From the NCBI GenBank assembly GCA_907163375.1, contig CAJQUW010001859.1, positions 248,001 to 312,000 on the forward strand: a DNA stretch of 64,000 nt, given 5' to 3'. A program made the position numbers and the translations under genes. This document shows, piece by piece, positions 10,976 to 23,106 of this stretch (the stretch's first letter is position 1; each line of letters begins with the position of its first letter). The notes beneath the pieces were generated by a model, which saw nothing but the letters and a program-made list of their open reading frames with translations, had not been told where the DNA came from and did no database searches. Source of the stretch: Prostheceraeus crozeri (taxonomy: Eukaryota > Platyhelminthes > Polycladida > Euryleptidae).

Positions 10976-11702
10976 ACGGGAGCTACTGACACTTTCTTCC
11001 TAAATTCGCGCACAAGGGGGTTAATAGCATGCATTTGTAGATCTTGAAACGCTGAATACAAAAATTAAATACTTGTGTGTCACAGCGAGTCCCTTTCGGT
11101 TGTAGGTAAGGTTGAAGGATTCCGATTGGAATCCAATGGTAAAATTCAAGAAATATCTGTGGATTGTGAAGCACTTGGCAATTTTCGTACATTTTCTTTT
11201 ATAGAATAGAAACTATTTAACAGAATGCCATGAAATTTGAAACATGATTGAGTTCAGAACATGATCTTCGACATAAAAGTTGAAGTGAGTCACATGATTC
11301 AGTATTTGATGTCTGAGAGCCTCTACAAAATGAGTACATTTCATGTTTTGACTTAATTTTGGCGATTTTTACTCATTTTGTAGAGGCTCTCATACATCAG
11401 ATACTGAATCATGTGACTCACTTCAACTTTTATATCGAAGTTGATGTTCTGAACTCAATCATGTTTCAAATTTCTGCAAAAGAAAATGTACGAAAATTGC
11501 CAAGTGCTTCACAATCCATAGATATTTCTTGAATTTTACCATTGGGTTCCAATGGGAATCCTTCAACCTTACCTATAGCCGAAGGTGACTGGCTGTGACA
11601 CTCAAGAATTTGATTTTTGTATTCAGCGTTTCAAGATCTACAAATGTATGCTATTAAGCCCTTTGTGCGCGAATTTAGGAAGAAAGTGTCAGTAGCTCCC
11701 GG
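10976..11702. repeat. Foldback repeat, arms about 360 bp
   Basis: The left arm starts GGGAGCTACTGACACTTTC near 10978 and the right arm ends with its complement near 11700. The arms meet around a spacer of roughly 30-40 bp near 11355. They differ at scattered positions (roughly one in ten by eye), so this is older than the giant palindrome. No target duplication was identified and no coding sequence is present. It could form a long double-stranded RNA if transcribed. Confidence 0.88.
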
Positions 11703-14405
11703 ACTACTTTGAACATCAAAGGAAAATTCATCAACGATCAAGCATAGCATAATTTTTAGTAATTTGATGATTTTAGGCAACATATTTGCATACTAGCAAA
11801 ATTTGACTTGCAATTACAAGCATTAGTTGTACCCAAAGATTTATTATCTATCAATAATATGTAAATAAGCCTTGATTTGTTCAAAATGCAATCGATGAAA
11901 TCGGAGGACAAGAATTTGTGCTCATTCAACATTGACGTAAAAGTTAGAGATATTCTATGTCGTGGATGAAATTGAATAAATATAACATGTGCCCTTTATC
12001 ATTTTTGGAATACGGAATTTGAAATTATATTATTTATAGATTATGATGCACCTAAAAACATAAATTACAGATTTCCTCAGCGCAAGCAAGTGCGTTAAGA
12101 CTTAATTTCTAAGCTTCCTTCAAGGATGGCTTTCGTAATAATATTCTTCATAAATTCTGCAATTTTCATTGAAATCAGCTGCTCAAAAGAAGTTTTGATA
12201 TACATATATTACCAAGAGTTCACTGGCAAATTTGATCGTTAAATTAGGAATTATGCTTTAACATTTATTACTAGGATAATTCCTGTAAACACTATATGTC
12301 AGGGCGGGCTTGCAGATCTCTTGTGTGCACTGTGCAATGGCAATGAACGTGATCCAAACCCGACAATGTCACCTTCAACCCCAGCTCGACTCGGTGTCAG
12401 TGTCGGGTTCGGCTCGCATTCGCGTATCTCCCTGATGCGCTGTTTACAATTTCTGTCACTCAGACAGAGATGAGATTCTCATATTTTTAAATCCTCTATA
12501 ATGTTGCAGATTGACTGACAGTCTTACTTTCAATCTTCTCATTCAAATCACGTCAAGAAGGCATATATCATGCAGCATTGTATCAATGATCACTCCAACT
12601 TGCATATTTGCATCCGTGTCAATCCCTTTTCTGTGATAAATTCCCTCACGTTCGATGATTTCAAATTCCCTTGAATAGTCTTATCTACTTCATATCACAA
12701 TGCAAACGTGGATGCGAAAAATTTTGTGAAACTAATCGCTCAAGTAAAATTTGCAACTATAAAAGGTATATTTGCTATCACGGTCGTCGGTTTCCTTATG
12801 TTGGTTTTCCAGTAAAATGTTGCGGCTTCGTGTTGCGGGGAAGAGCAAAGAAAATATTGCTTTTCATAGCGTGAAACACGATAAACCGACACGAAAGCTC
12901 TCATATCTTGATAAAAGTTTCAGGGTAACACACGCCTTTAAGAATTCAACCAAAACTTGATAATCTGGATGCAGAATACATTCACAAATAATTCGGCTTT
13001 TCATCTGAAGTCTTTGTCTTTGAATGTATTCAATTATTACATCACGATTATTGATTTAAAAAGGAATATCTTCATGCAACAAGAAGAAAATAAAATAGAG
13101 CCGCTATTTACTGGATCTGGGTAGTCAGAATGGGTTCATGCAGGTGAAGCTCTTATAAGGAACCATTTTAGAAAATTGATAATAACACTAGTGCCATTGA
13201 TGTTATCATAAATATTTTTTCTCAAGATCTTTCCCGGCCTCCCGTCATATAAGTGCAGCACGATACCTTAGACACGGTTTCGGCCCGGTGTAGTTCTCAT
13301 TTTTCGGTCGGTCCAGCCCGTGTTTTTCAATTTCAAGGCACGAACTCAGCCTGCGTTTTATCTTAAGTCAGCAAGCATTGAACAGTAGCAAATTATGCTT
13401 GAATATTCAATTATCATATCTCAAGATTCGCCCAGGTATTTTCTGGTTCAGAATTTAGGCACATCATCAGCTCTTATACATAGCCACCAACTTAATGCAA
13501 CTTTTAATGAATGCGCTTTCTTTGTGTGCATTCTATTCGTAGACATATAGGTTTTCATAATCCGAAATCGGTCCAAAACCTTAAGTATTCACGGAATCAA
13601 AAGCCCAAGTGAGACAAAGGATTGCAAATTGCATGCAGAGAAAATTGCATCATGTTGTGTAAATTTTTTATACGTGTTTTGCGCACTTCACTAAATTCAT
13701 GGATCATTGTCATAGAAAAGAATGCATCTGTCACGGATGTTCATATCTTAATCATCAAAATCAAATGATACTAGAGTTACTCAAAATATACATGTGCATG
13801 ACTGCTAACCAAATAAACGTGGGGTCATCCTGACCGCGGCTTTTCTAACCAGAAGCCTCGTCAGCTAGAAAGCTAAACAAGCGTTGTATTCAAACGGTCA
13901 GAAAGGCGGTACAAAAGAAGCTTTCATGAAAGTCACTGTCATATCCAATTGTTCTGTACAACAGATATTAGAATGCATTGTGCTATTCTATGGCGAAATA
14001 TTGTTGGCTGTTTTACGAATCTCCCTTATTTACATCCCGTTCTTTCGTAATGTCATCTTTTTGCACATTCCATCGATTCGAGCATTATGTGCTTTTGTAG
14101 GCTGTAATGACTCTCATTATGTGTCCAATACTGGACAGCTTCTCCTGAAATTTCAGCTTGAAGGGTTGACTTCACCCACACTAAAATGTCGGCCTTTCTG
14201 GTACTCGCCGTCCATTGTATCATCAATATGCGTCTCAACCATCACCATTCAAAGCTATCCATTGTTTTCACATCAAAAGTAGTGCTTCCGTAGTTCAAAG
14301 ACGATGTAATATTTTGCCATTACATTGCAATTGCATATTTTGTCATGACTCTGCCTTTGTCATAAGTCGTCTTTTTGCTACGATCATGGTGTCTTTATCC
14401 TTCCA
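11703..14405. other. No gene seen
   Basis: AT-rich DNA with only short chance reading frames. Two GC-richer patches (about 12300-12440 and 13230-13350) look like decayed repeat ends, but I could not pair them convincingly. Confidence 0.5.
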
Positions 14406-15827
14406 CAGGGTTGGAAACGTTCGTGTTTTTGCGACCGGGGCCGGCCGGTGGCCGGCGTCATCAGAACCGGCCGGTTAGTTTGTTATCGATTGGTTAAGGC
14501 TTTGATCGTCAGATATTATTTGGTCAACTTATGCCATTAGGTATTATTTAATTTCCACATAGCATACATGAAATGTATGAATGGTAGGCCTACCAGTAAT
14601 CCGTATAAGCGAGAGTTACCTATTACAATATTACACAATGCAATTATTCGCACTTTGATATCATGTTTTGTGCGATGAGCAGTAATACGCGCAATGACTT
14701 ATTTACTACTCTAATGAATTGTAGGCCTCGTTTATAAGTTAACTACATTTTCAAAGTCAATCATAAACAAGCAAATTGAAGACAGATAATCAAAATATTG
14801 ACCCAATAGGGCATTGATCTAATAATAACATTGATACAATAATAATATAGCCTATGCGCATATCTATATCTCGACTCCACAAGAAATCTTTAAGCGGGCA
14901 ACAAATTCTAAGTTCCAATATAATAAAGGCTATTCTTAGCGATAAAAGTTACGAGATGAACAATTTGATCACTGACTGTACTTATGTTATGAAATGTTTT
15001 GTCTGCGACGTGCAAACTTGATTTAAAGTGATTCACTTAAGTGATATTTACTTTTTTACTTGTGAGGGAATCCCAGTGATTTGCAACGTGAATTGAGACC
15101 TCTCTCCACTATACAGATTAAATTCAGATCCTTTGACTTTACATTGATGACCGTGAGTTGACGTTTAAGAGTCTGGAACACTGAGCTCGCCAAACTTGTC
15201 ATCAATGTTTCAATTCATTGAGTGTCCGAAGACCCAGCGGGAGTGTTGCTGTACCTCTACAAACTTCAATCAAAATTTATCGCGTGCAATTAACTTATCA
15301 AACAATTATCCACGATCCACTGTCAAATGTTCGGCCAGTAGGCTATAGGTTTCATTGCATTTCTAAGTTCCACGTGCTATATAAACTATTCCATGTAGGG
15401 AAACTATTCAAGATCTGGAATAATTTTATTAAAGATAGGTTGAGGATCACACAATGCTTCCAAAAGTCATACAGGCTAGAATACATGATTCTGGAAACTT
15501 TATTTGAGATAAAGCAGGGTTTGAACAACATGAAGATGTTACCGGCAATCATTTCTTAGCTGTTTAAAGATCAGTTCGCAAAATTTGCGTCACATGGCAT
15601 ACACGTAGATACTCTCAAATTGTGTTACATTTACATGTTCTTAATTGATTGATTAAGCAATTTATTCTAGACTGAATGTCGTCAACGATCGACAGGGGTC
15701 TGATTAAATAAATCGGCCGTCCAGCGTTACTAAACCGGCCTGGCGGCCGGCCGGTCTTCAAAATTTGCGGCCGGCTGCCGGCGTTACTAAAACCGGCCCG
15801 TGCGGCCGGCAGCCGGTTCCAACCGTG
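14406..15827. mobile_element. Non-autonomous hAT element, 1.4 kb, GC-rich ends
   Basis: The left end CAGGGTTGGAA and the right end (complement CACGGTTGGAA) form short terminal inverted repeats of hAT type. They are flanked by TCCTTCCA (14398-14405) and TCCTTCCC (15828-15835), an 8 bp target duplication with one mismatch, the length hAT transposases make. Both ends are followed by GC-rich GCCGG/CCGGC subterminal repeats, unlike the surrounding AT-rich DNA. The interior is AT-rich and encodes no transposase I can recognise, so it would depend on a transposase supplied elsewhere. Confidence 0.82.
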
Positions 15828-18800
15828 TCCTTCCCGGCAGGACCTATTCTCACATTAAATAATTCTCATATAATTGATCAACGACTCGTCAAACAGATTA
15901 GCAAGTAAACTGTTTTCAAATGTTTAGTCATTCACAAGTAATCCACAACATACCGTTTTTGGAAATGTCTAAATTGGTGTCCTGTCTTGTACACGATTGC
16001 AAACAATAATTATGACATCTCACTTTAAAATGAATTTATTTCTTTAACGACGGAGATAAGAATCAAAATTTCATATTGACCGTTGCATGTAGTATACTGC
16101 TAATTGTATTACTGCTGAAATATACGCGCATGGATCAGCACTTGCCTGCTAAATCTACCAAGCATCAATAGTTATAGAAGCGATCAATCAGCGATAAATT
16201 AAGGTTTCTGCAGAGAGTTCGCAGATCGCATTAGTGGATTTAGATTCACATTGTAAGAAGGAATTGTAAAGATGATCAACCAACATTCGGGTGTTCAGTT
16301 GTCAAGTTTTGACACGTATAATGTGTGGATTTGATGATATTCGAAGTACAAGCATCACCGGTTAATTTCATTCAATTTCTAATTTGTCACTATTTTGCTC
16401 TTCTTCATCACGCAAATGAACTTTAGATGGCAAGCAATTTTGTCTGAACACGCACTGCCAACTCCAGCATTCCAATACTGAGTTCTGCTCGCATTATTGA
16501 TAATATCTACTAGAAATGTTCTCTTCGTTGATACAGTATCCTCCTTGAATTACAAATTTATTCTATAATAACTTCTAATCCATATTTTCTATAAGTTGAA
16601 GTGAATCAACAGAGTGGTTTAGTATCTTACCTTATTAGTCGAAAAGATCCGAATGCAAAAGCTGGAGGGACAGACTGATAATCTGCAAAGAAGAATCATT
16701 TCTGAATGAAATAATAAGCAATTTGTGATGCAGGCATGACAAGATTAATTTCACTTCGAATTTGGAGAGTAGATGACAAATTAGATACTAAATGAAAATC
16801 AATGAGGGTCATGTGAGTGAAGCATCATAAGTTTTGGTTGTTCAACCCATGAGACGACTGCGGTTGGTGATTTTTAGGTCCGGTGTCTCAAATCAGAATT
16901 TGTTGATATATTGGATTTGGATTGAATCACATTGCAGTCTAAATCTGCTGATGCGATGTGAGAACTGTCTGCAAAAAATGCTGGTGGCAGATACTTGACT
17001 TAGTTGCAGTGCTAATCCTAGAAATATGTCGAGAAATGAATAAATAGCGCCTTTATGCCAGCAATAACATGACCACTGGTAAAGTATGCATAATTAGGAA
17101 ATTTTGACTTTCGTCATCGTGATTTAATCAATGAATTACATTTTGATGACAAGAAATAATAGCTTTTTTATTGGATGTTTCACAATATTTGGCCTAAAAT
17201 ATAAAAAAATCCAAAAATTGTAAATTGCAAATGACCTTAAATTTGAATACATTCCACATTTATTGATATACATGTACATGTCTATCAACGAAAAAGGAAC
17301 TTAGATTATCAAAGTGTGATGTCCTGTCCATCCCGAAGAAAGTCGAATATGCAACACCTGACAAGAATTAAGTTGACCCATTTTTGTGTACAACTTTACA
17401 AATGAAGGAGGAATTCATAAGTAATATGAAAGCAGGAAGACTTACTGAAATAAAGATCGCTCGATATCTCTCGAGGACCATAGTCTAACCATTATATTCA
17501 AAAGACGATGTATTTGTTTAATCGAGGTATGAGGCAATGATCGGAATAAAACCAAATCGACAGGTCTTTTCGTCGACAGGGTCATTTCATCGACAGGTTG
17601 TTTCATCAATGTCTGTGTCCAGAGTCAGAAGACATTGGAGCTCAAAGACATCATAGCTTGATGTGTATGAATTACTGAGTTGATTAATGTCTTCAACTAT
17701 CTATGGATGCATGATTCTCTTGAGCGAATATCATTTAGCTGTCGATGAAAATATCGATATATACATATCGTTCATGCATTCAATGAATCTGCATCGAATC
17801 CAGCGACAATTGCACTGAAGATTGTAATTTTACTATTATCATCAGGAAGTTAGTAAAATCAATGATTATTTTTGCATAAAGGCATATGTAAAAATCATCC
17901 TTCGCCTTTGTTGCGATGTAAGATTTATTAGCATCTCCAATGCACTTACTAGTGAAAATCATTTAGAAAAAGATCGAGTAGAATGATTATCTGAAGAATT
18001 TTCCCGCCAGCAATTCATATTAAAAGAATTTTCATCTTACAGACAAATATCTTCAGGATTATCCTGGTTAATTCCGGATTCTTTGTCTTTGTTCAGATGG
18101 AATATCCGGTCGGGATAAGTCTTTACTTAATTATAAATTTTTCTTTCCTATCTAAGCATGCCATCCATCAGTTCAGATCTATCCGAAGACTTGATTTTTC
18201 CATGTGAAGTTGGAAGACACTTTACAAGAAAGCATCTATTGTTGCATATTTAGCATATAAGCTCATTTTTCTCTCATAAAGTGATGTGATACAGTAACAA
18301 AGTGATCACGTCATTTAAAGGTCATTCAGAGATATGATTAAAAACTTGCATTACCACGGTACTTGCAGAATGTTTTTATCATGACATTATTAAAACTGTA
18401 TCCAAAGTGCAAACAGTTATAACGAAAATAAGACTATTTCAGACATTAAAATACTCAGACTATGTATGAGAATAAAGCAATTCTACTAAAAAATTATAAT
18501 TCTGGCGTTTTTGGAAATGTAGTTAATTTTACAATATTATGCATGTATTTTATAATGTAATTAATTTATCAAAAAAATAAATACTTATTTACAATATTAT
18601 CATAGATAATTAATTTATGTCTGTATATTGTCTTGAGCCGAAAGTCAAAGACAATCATCCACATGTGCAATTAATAAACACTGAGATGCATTTTAAGATT
18701 AGATGGACGGTCTGACTGAAGTTCAACAGTTAATAATTCGCAAGTAATAATTGATAAAGCACAAAAATAAAAAGATGCGTTTTTAATATGATTGTTTAGT

Positions 18801-21771
18801 TTCAAGCAATTACATTGCTTTAAAGTAATTGCATTTTTGCAATTGATCAAAAAATAAATACCACAATTACAGTGATCACTTTTCAATTATGACATTAGCA
18901 TTTCAATATATATTTATCGTCTTCCTGCATCATATTGATGTTTCAAATATGCAATCTATGAGAGAATTTTACAAAATAGGAATCCTAAATCAATTCTATC
19001 CATTCAGAAACCAAATGAAAAGTATAGCGATTATCATTTAAATTTATAGCATATTGATGTCATGCACTAAATATACTGAAAGAGTTATTTATGTGATCCT
19101 CTATTTGGTTGTTCGAAAGTGTGAAACGGATTCATGGTGTAGAAAGCTCAAATATGAAGTCATATAATCAGAAAAATAATTCAGCTTGTCGTAAAAAGAG
19201 ATGTTCTCTGAGTTCAGAGATGCTGGATAAACAATTTTTCATTTGATCGGCCATAGGTCTGAAGGTTTTCGACAGCTGTCACTGAGCTCTTAATCAAAAT
19301 CAAATAACTTTGTTGTAATTTCTTCAATCAGATGTAGCAACTGTTGTTTTGTAATGAATTATAAATTATAGTATATGCCGCTGATGAATTGTTCTCAGAA
19401 TAGGTATCGTATTGCATTCGTGTTAGACATAGGGGCCTTGATTTCTTGTTCGTGTCATGTCGTGATAAAGGAGTGAAGTTGCATTCGTATGTTTGTACTT
19501 CGTTTGAAGAACTTCGTGTCGTGTTGAAGGAAAATTTCTGACGACTGTAGCCAAGCAATCGCATGTACACACTGTTTCATAAATAATTGCACAAATAAAT
19601 CAACACATTTTCAAATGTTGTTTTCGTGTTTAAGTCCTGGTTCAATCTTTAAGAACGACGTGTCATATGAAACCTTATGTTCCATAGATTATTTTGCCAA
19701 GCTAACGCTGATGAAAACACAAAAGAACAGAAAATCGTTTCACTCACAAGCACAATAATGTAAATTTACCTCATATGTTGAGCATACAATATTGGTACTT
19801 GGATTTCTGACCCAAGCTGTCGGAACCCTGAGGACTCAATGTCGATTTCAATTTTATGCTACAATTCAGATATACTTCGAAATATGCTATACGGCTGAGG
19901 GCTATCAGGCGCGCGGCTATGGCATATTGTTGTCCTGATATCTGAATAGTAATGCAATTTTGTTCGGTTATCTATGATTGAACCACAATATGCTAAAACG
20001 GCATATTGTCGCTATTGCACTGATCATATCCGTCGTTGCTCATGTAACAAAACTCTCTCTTCGACCGAAGGCATCAGATCATAGAAAATTAAGGAAATCA
20101 GTAATGAATCTCATTGTTGCAAAATTGAATGTTAATCTTGGCAATTTTATTGATGCAGTGACTTCGTGGTAAACAATAACGAAATAAATGTGGTAAATAA
20201 CTAAGCAGATTAAAATGAGACCATTTATATATGCACTAAATAATATTTTATAATAAGTCTTTCAAGAAACATTAAAATGGCAGTCTTTTAAATTTGCGCT
20301 AGTGCCAATTCGCATTTGATATACCGGCACACTCGCATTCTCTCGAAAAATCACAAAATTGAAATTTCCAATACAATTCATTCTACGATATAATAGCCAA
20401 CATAACCTATTTGAACAATTCTCTGTTTTGCAAATGATACAAGTTCCGAAGTAGAAAGCGATAACTTTCACAAGTAAGTCAACACTTTTCATATTCCATT
20501 TGCTTCCTGCTAGTTGCGCAATTTTACTCAAACTCTATAATTTTCTTCATTTCTTGCCAAAGCTGAATACCTTTAACTCCACTTTCAACAAATCCACAGA
20601 ATTTGGAAAGGAAACTATTTGATGAACATGAATGGAAATTCATAGCTTCCATTATTTCTTTATGAAATTATGAGCCTGAGGCTCAATATTTATTTACAGA
20701 TACATGTAAATCCAATGTGTAAACTGATCGGAAGAGATAGTTAGAAATTTTGAAAAAAAGAGAGCGAAAAAGAAGACTGATGCATTTATCTAATGACGGT
20801 TTCGCTTTTAGTGCTACGTCACTTGCCGATTAATAAAGTTTGCATTCCAGCCATCCGTTTGCAATGCCATAGGCCCTATGCAATATACTTTCAAAACTTT
20901 GAAAATAATCAATTAAAACCCGTCTCGAACTTGTGCTATGACTTTGCCCATGACCGATATACCACAACACCTCTAATAGATGTATTATAGCTATCAGAAC
21001 CCCTCCTATTATATGGTAATCTGTTAGAGGCTAGAGCCTTAAAAGTGAGGCTCTAGGGTGGTGCGATCTTCTCTTCAACTATCTCCTTGTCAAATAGAGG
21101 AACTCTTATGTTCTAAATTTACGCTTTATTTCACAAAATGCCTTGCTAGTTGCCGGCAGGCATTATATAATATCAATATTTCCAGTGAATTGCATGCTAC
21201 GGTAGGCCTGTGCAGACTCATTTACGGCAATATCGAAAAGTTGGAAAATGCATTGAAGTCCTAACGAGTAACTATTTTATAATGCAGCTCAAGATCGGCC
21301 CAATTTCAAATTGCTTCTAATTTAAAATGTCGATGCTCAAACAGGTAACTTCTTGAGCATTGAGAAGCTGCGATGTTGCTTGTAAAGAAGTATTAGTGTA
21401 GGAGAAAGCGTTGAACCAAGCCAATTGTAATAAAGATGGCACAGTAAATTAGTGAACTTCTGTAGAATATTAGTTGGAATGGATGGAGTTTCTTGCTTCG
21501 ATTCCCTTGTATCTGTCAAATGCTTTGTTGTATAGTAAGCTGGAGTCACTGTACCTGGTCGCGTGGTCTGTGAAAACAGTTAGAAATCGCAGAAATTGGA
21601 CTTCGTAATAATTTCGTCGACTATTGCACCAAGTGTAGGATTATAAACCCTTCATCCATCTGCCACAAGTCTCATTGAAGCACATTGCTACTGCTAGGCT
21701 TCTCGTAATATCAATTGACGGTTTTTTCAAAACAACAAGGACATTACCATCAACCCCATCACTGTAAATAA
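15828..21771. other. Nearly 6 kb without a recognisable gene
   Basis: AT-rich with only short, unconvincing reading frames. Minor structure: a degenerate 16 bp tandem repeat (ATCGACAGG-type units) near 17565-17615, and a hairpin with a perfect 9 bp stem (CTAGAGCCT/AGGCTCTAG, 8-base loop) at 21031-21056. It may be intergenic or intronic. Confidence 0.5.
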
Positions 21772-22882
21772 CAGTGGCGTGCGGTGGTCTCAAGCGGTGG
21801 GCATGCGATATATTTAGTCTACCATAGTGCATGATAACATGTATGCCTAGCCTTTATAATCTATGTACATGCTGCATGTTATAAGTTATATGTACATGTA
21901 CATGATCAGCTTATCACCAGCCAATACTTATTATAGTTTCCAACACATTCATCTACATATAAAATTCACAAAACAACTAGTATTATACATTTCAGATATA
22001 TTCTGTATAAAATCGAAAATAAAAATCATTTAAAGATCCATTCTTTGAGACTTCTTGATAAAGTCATTGATGACAGTGTCGTAGAAGACGGAGGAGTTGT
22101 CCTGAAATTTATTCAACAACTCCTTCTCGATGGCGATAGCGGCGAGAGCTGACAATCTCTCTTCACCTTGACTGGTCCTAGTGAAAGAATTGATCCGCTT
22201 TAGTGCAGAAAATGATCGTTCACAGGACGCCGTGGTACTGGGAAAGGTCAGTGCCAGTTTCGTGAATTTGTTTGTCTCAGGCAGCGTTGCACCCAAATTT
22301 TGTCTTTCGAAATAAACATTCAGTTCATGGATATTGTACGTACGAAATTCATTACTTTTGTAAAGAACGATCAGCTCATTGCGCAACCGAGGAAAATCAA
22401 ACAAATGGCCGTAGCCTACTTGTCTTTAAACTCGTCAAACAGAGTTTGCGGAAATTGCTCACAGTAACATGATTACCGCCAGATTACAAAGCGTGTGGCT
22501 TTCATACATTGTGTGCACTGAGTGGCATGCACACAACTACAGCGAGAGTTTTCCTTCCCTAATTTGCAAGCATGCGATTGAGCGACCGAATGCTCCCGCC
22601 TCTGTACGCTGACGCCTGGCTCCATCGCCGCTGTATGAGGAGTCAATGCATAATGAATGGGAGGTTGGATGCGGCGATGCCTCCACTAAATATTCACCCA
22701 GTTATGTAATTCATTTATGAAGATGGAATTTTGTGATGTCGTCATACGCCCTACTGACAATTGGAAGGCCATCTAACTGATACTTGATGAAATAAACGTG
22801 TTGAACATAATGAATAATCAGATTACTCAAATTTGCATACGCATTCGCCGCATGCATCGCATATATGGACCGCACGCCACTG
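21772..22882. mobile_element. Internally deleted hAT transposon with perfect 8 bp target duplication
   Basis: Ends are CAGTGGCGTGCGGT and its exact complement, a 14 bp terminal inverted repeat of hAT type. The flanking octamers are both GTAAATAA (21764-21771 and 22883-22890), a perfect target duplication. At 1.1 kb the element is far shorter than an autonomous hAT. It keeps only the transposase C-terminus (22030-22404, minus). The intact duplication suggests a fairly young insertion. Confidence 0.92.
22030..22404 (-). pseudogene. hAT transposase C-terminal dimerisation domain fragment
   Basis: 124 residues with the hAT C-terminal signature: LALTFPSTTASCERSFSALK followed by RTSQGEERLSALAAIAIEKE. 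In the family this region mediates dimerisation and carries part of the split catalytic fold. The zinc finger and the upstream catalytic Asp residues are absent, so it cannot act alone. It sits inside the short hAT element 21772-22882 and explains that element's origin by internal deletion. A polypeptide made from it could in principle bind full-length transposase, but nothing here shows expression. Confidence 0.85.
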
Positions 22883-23032
22883 GTAAATAACTATTCGAAA
22901 GGGGAGAAAAAACCGGTCATTTTGTTTGCAATATGAATCAAGTCTTTGCATCATGATTGGGATTCGGTAGTGTAATGCTCAAGAAAACAATTTCTTCCAA
23001 TCCAATGTTATTTAAAGACTTGCAAAGTTTCA

Positions 23033-23106
23033 TGCCTTCTTAGGTACACGTCGTGAGGCCAAACTTGTACATATCGTTGGCCTGACTACGTGTATCTGAG
23101 AAGGCA
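23033..23106. ncRNA. MicroRNA-like hairpin, 74 nt
   Basis: TGCCTTCTTAGG... pairs with ...CTGAGAAGGCA over 30 positions with two G-U wobbles and two mismatches, around a 14-base loop (ACTTGTACATATCG). A short run of further pairing lies outside. Length, spaced mismatches and loop size fit a pre-miRNA. I do not recognise a known mature sequence. A small inverted-repeat element relic is the main alternative. Confidence 0.4.

Noticed and set aside
12300-13350. A hAT element bounded by the GC-rich patches
   Set aside because: The ends (CAGGGCGGGC and CAGGCTGAG) do not match well and no 8 bp duplication was found.
13884-14282. 132-codon open frame as a host gene
   Set aside because: No domain, signal or neighbour support; overlapping frames on both strands are equally open.
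15218-15559. 113-codon open frame inside the hAT at 14406-15827
   Set aside because: No recognisable motif; the length is compatible with chance and it does not resemble a transposase.
18055-18125. GGATTATCC/GGAATATCC patch near 18060 as a hairpin or transposon end
   Set aside because: Pairing is short and broken; no flanking duplication.
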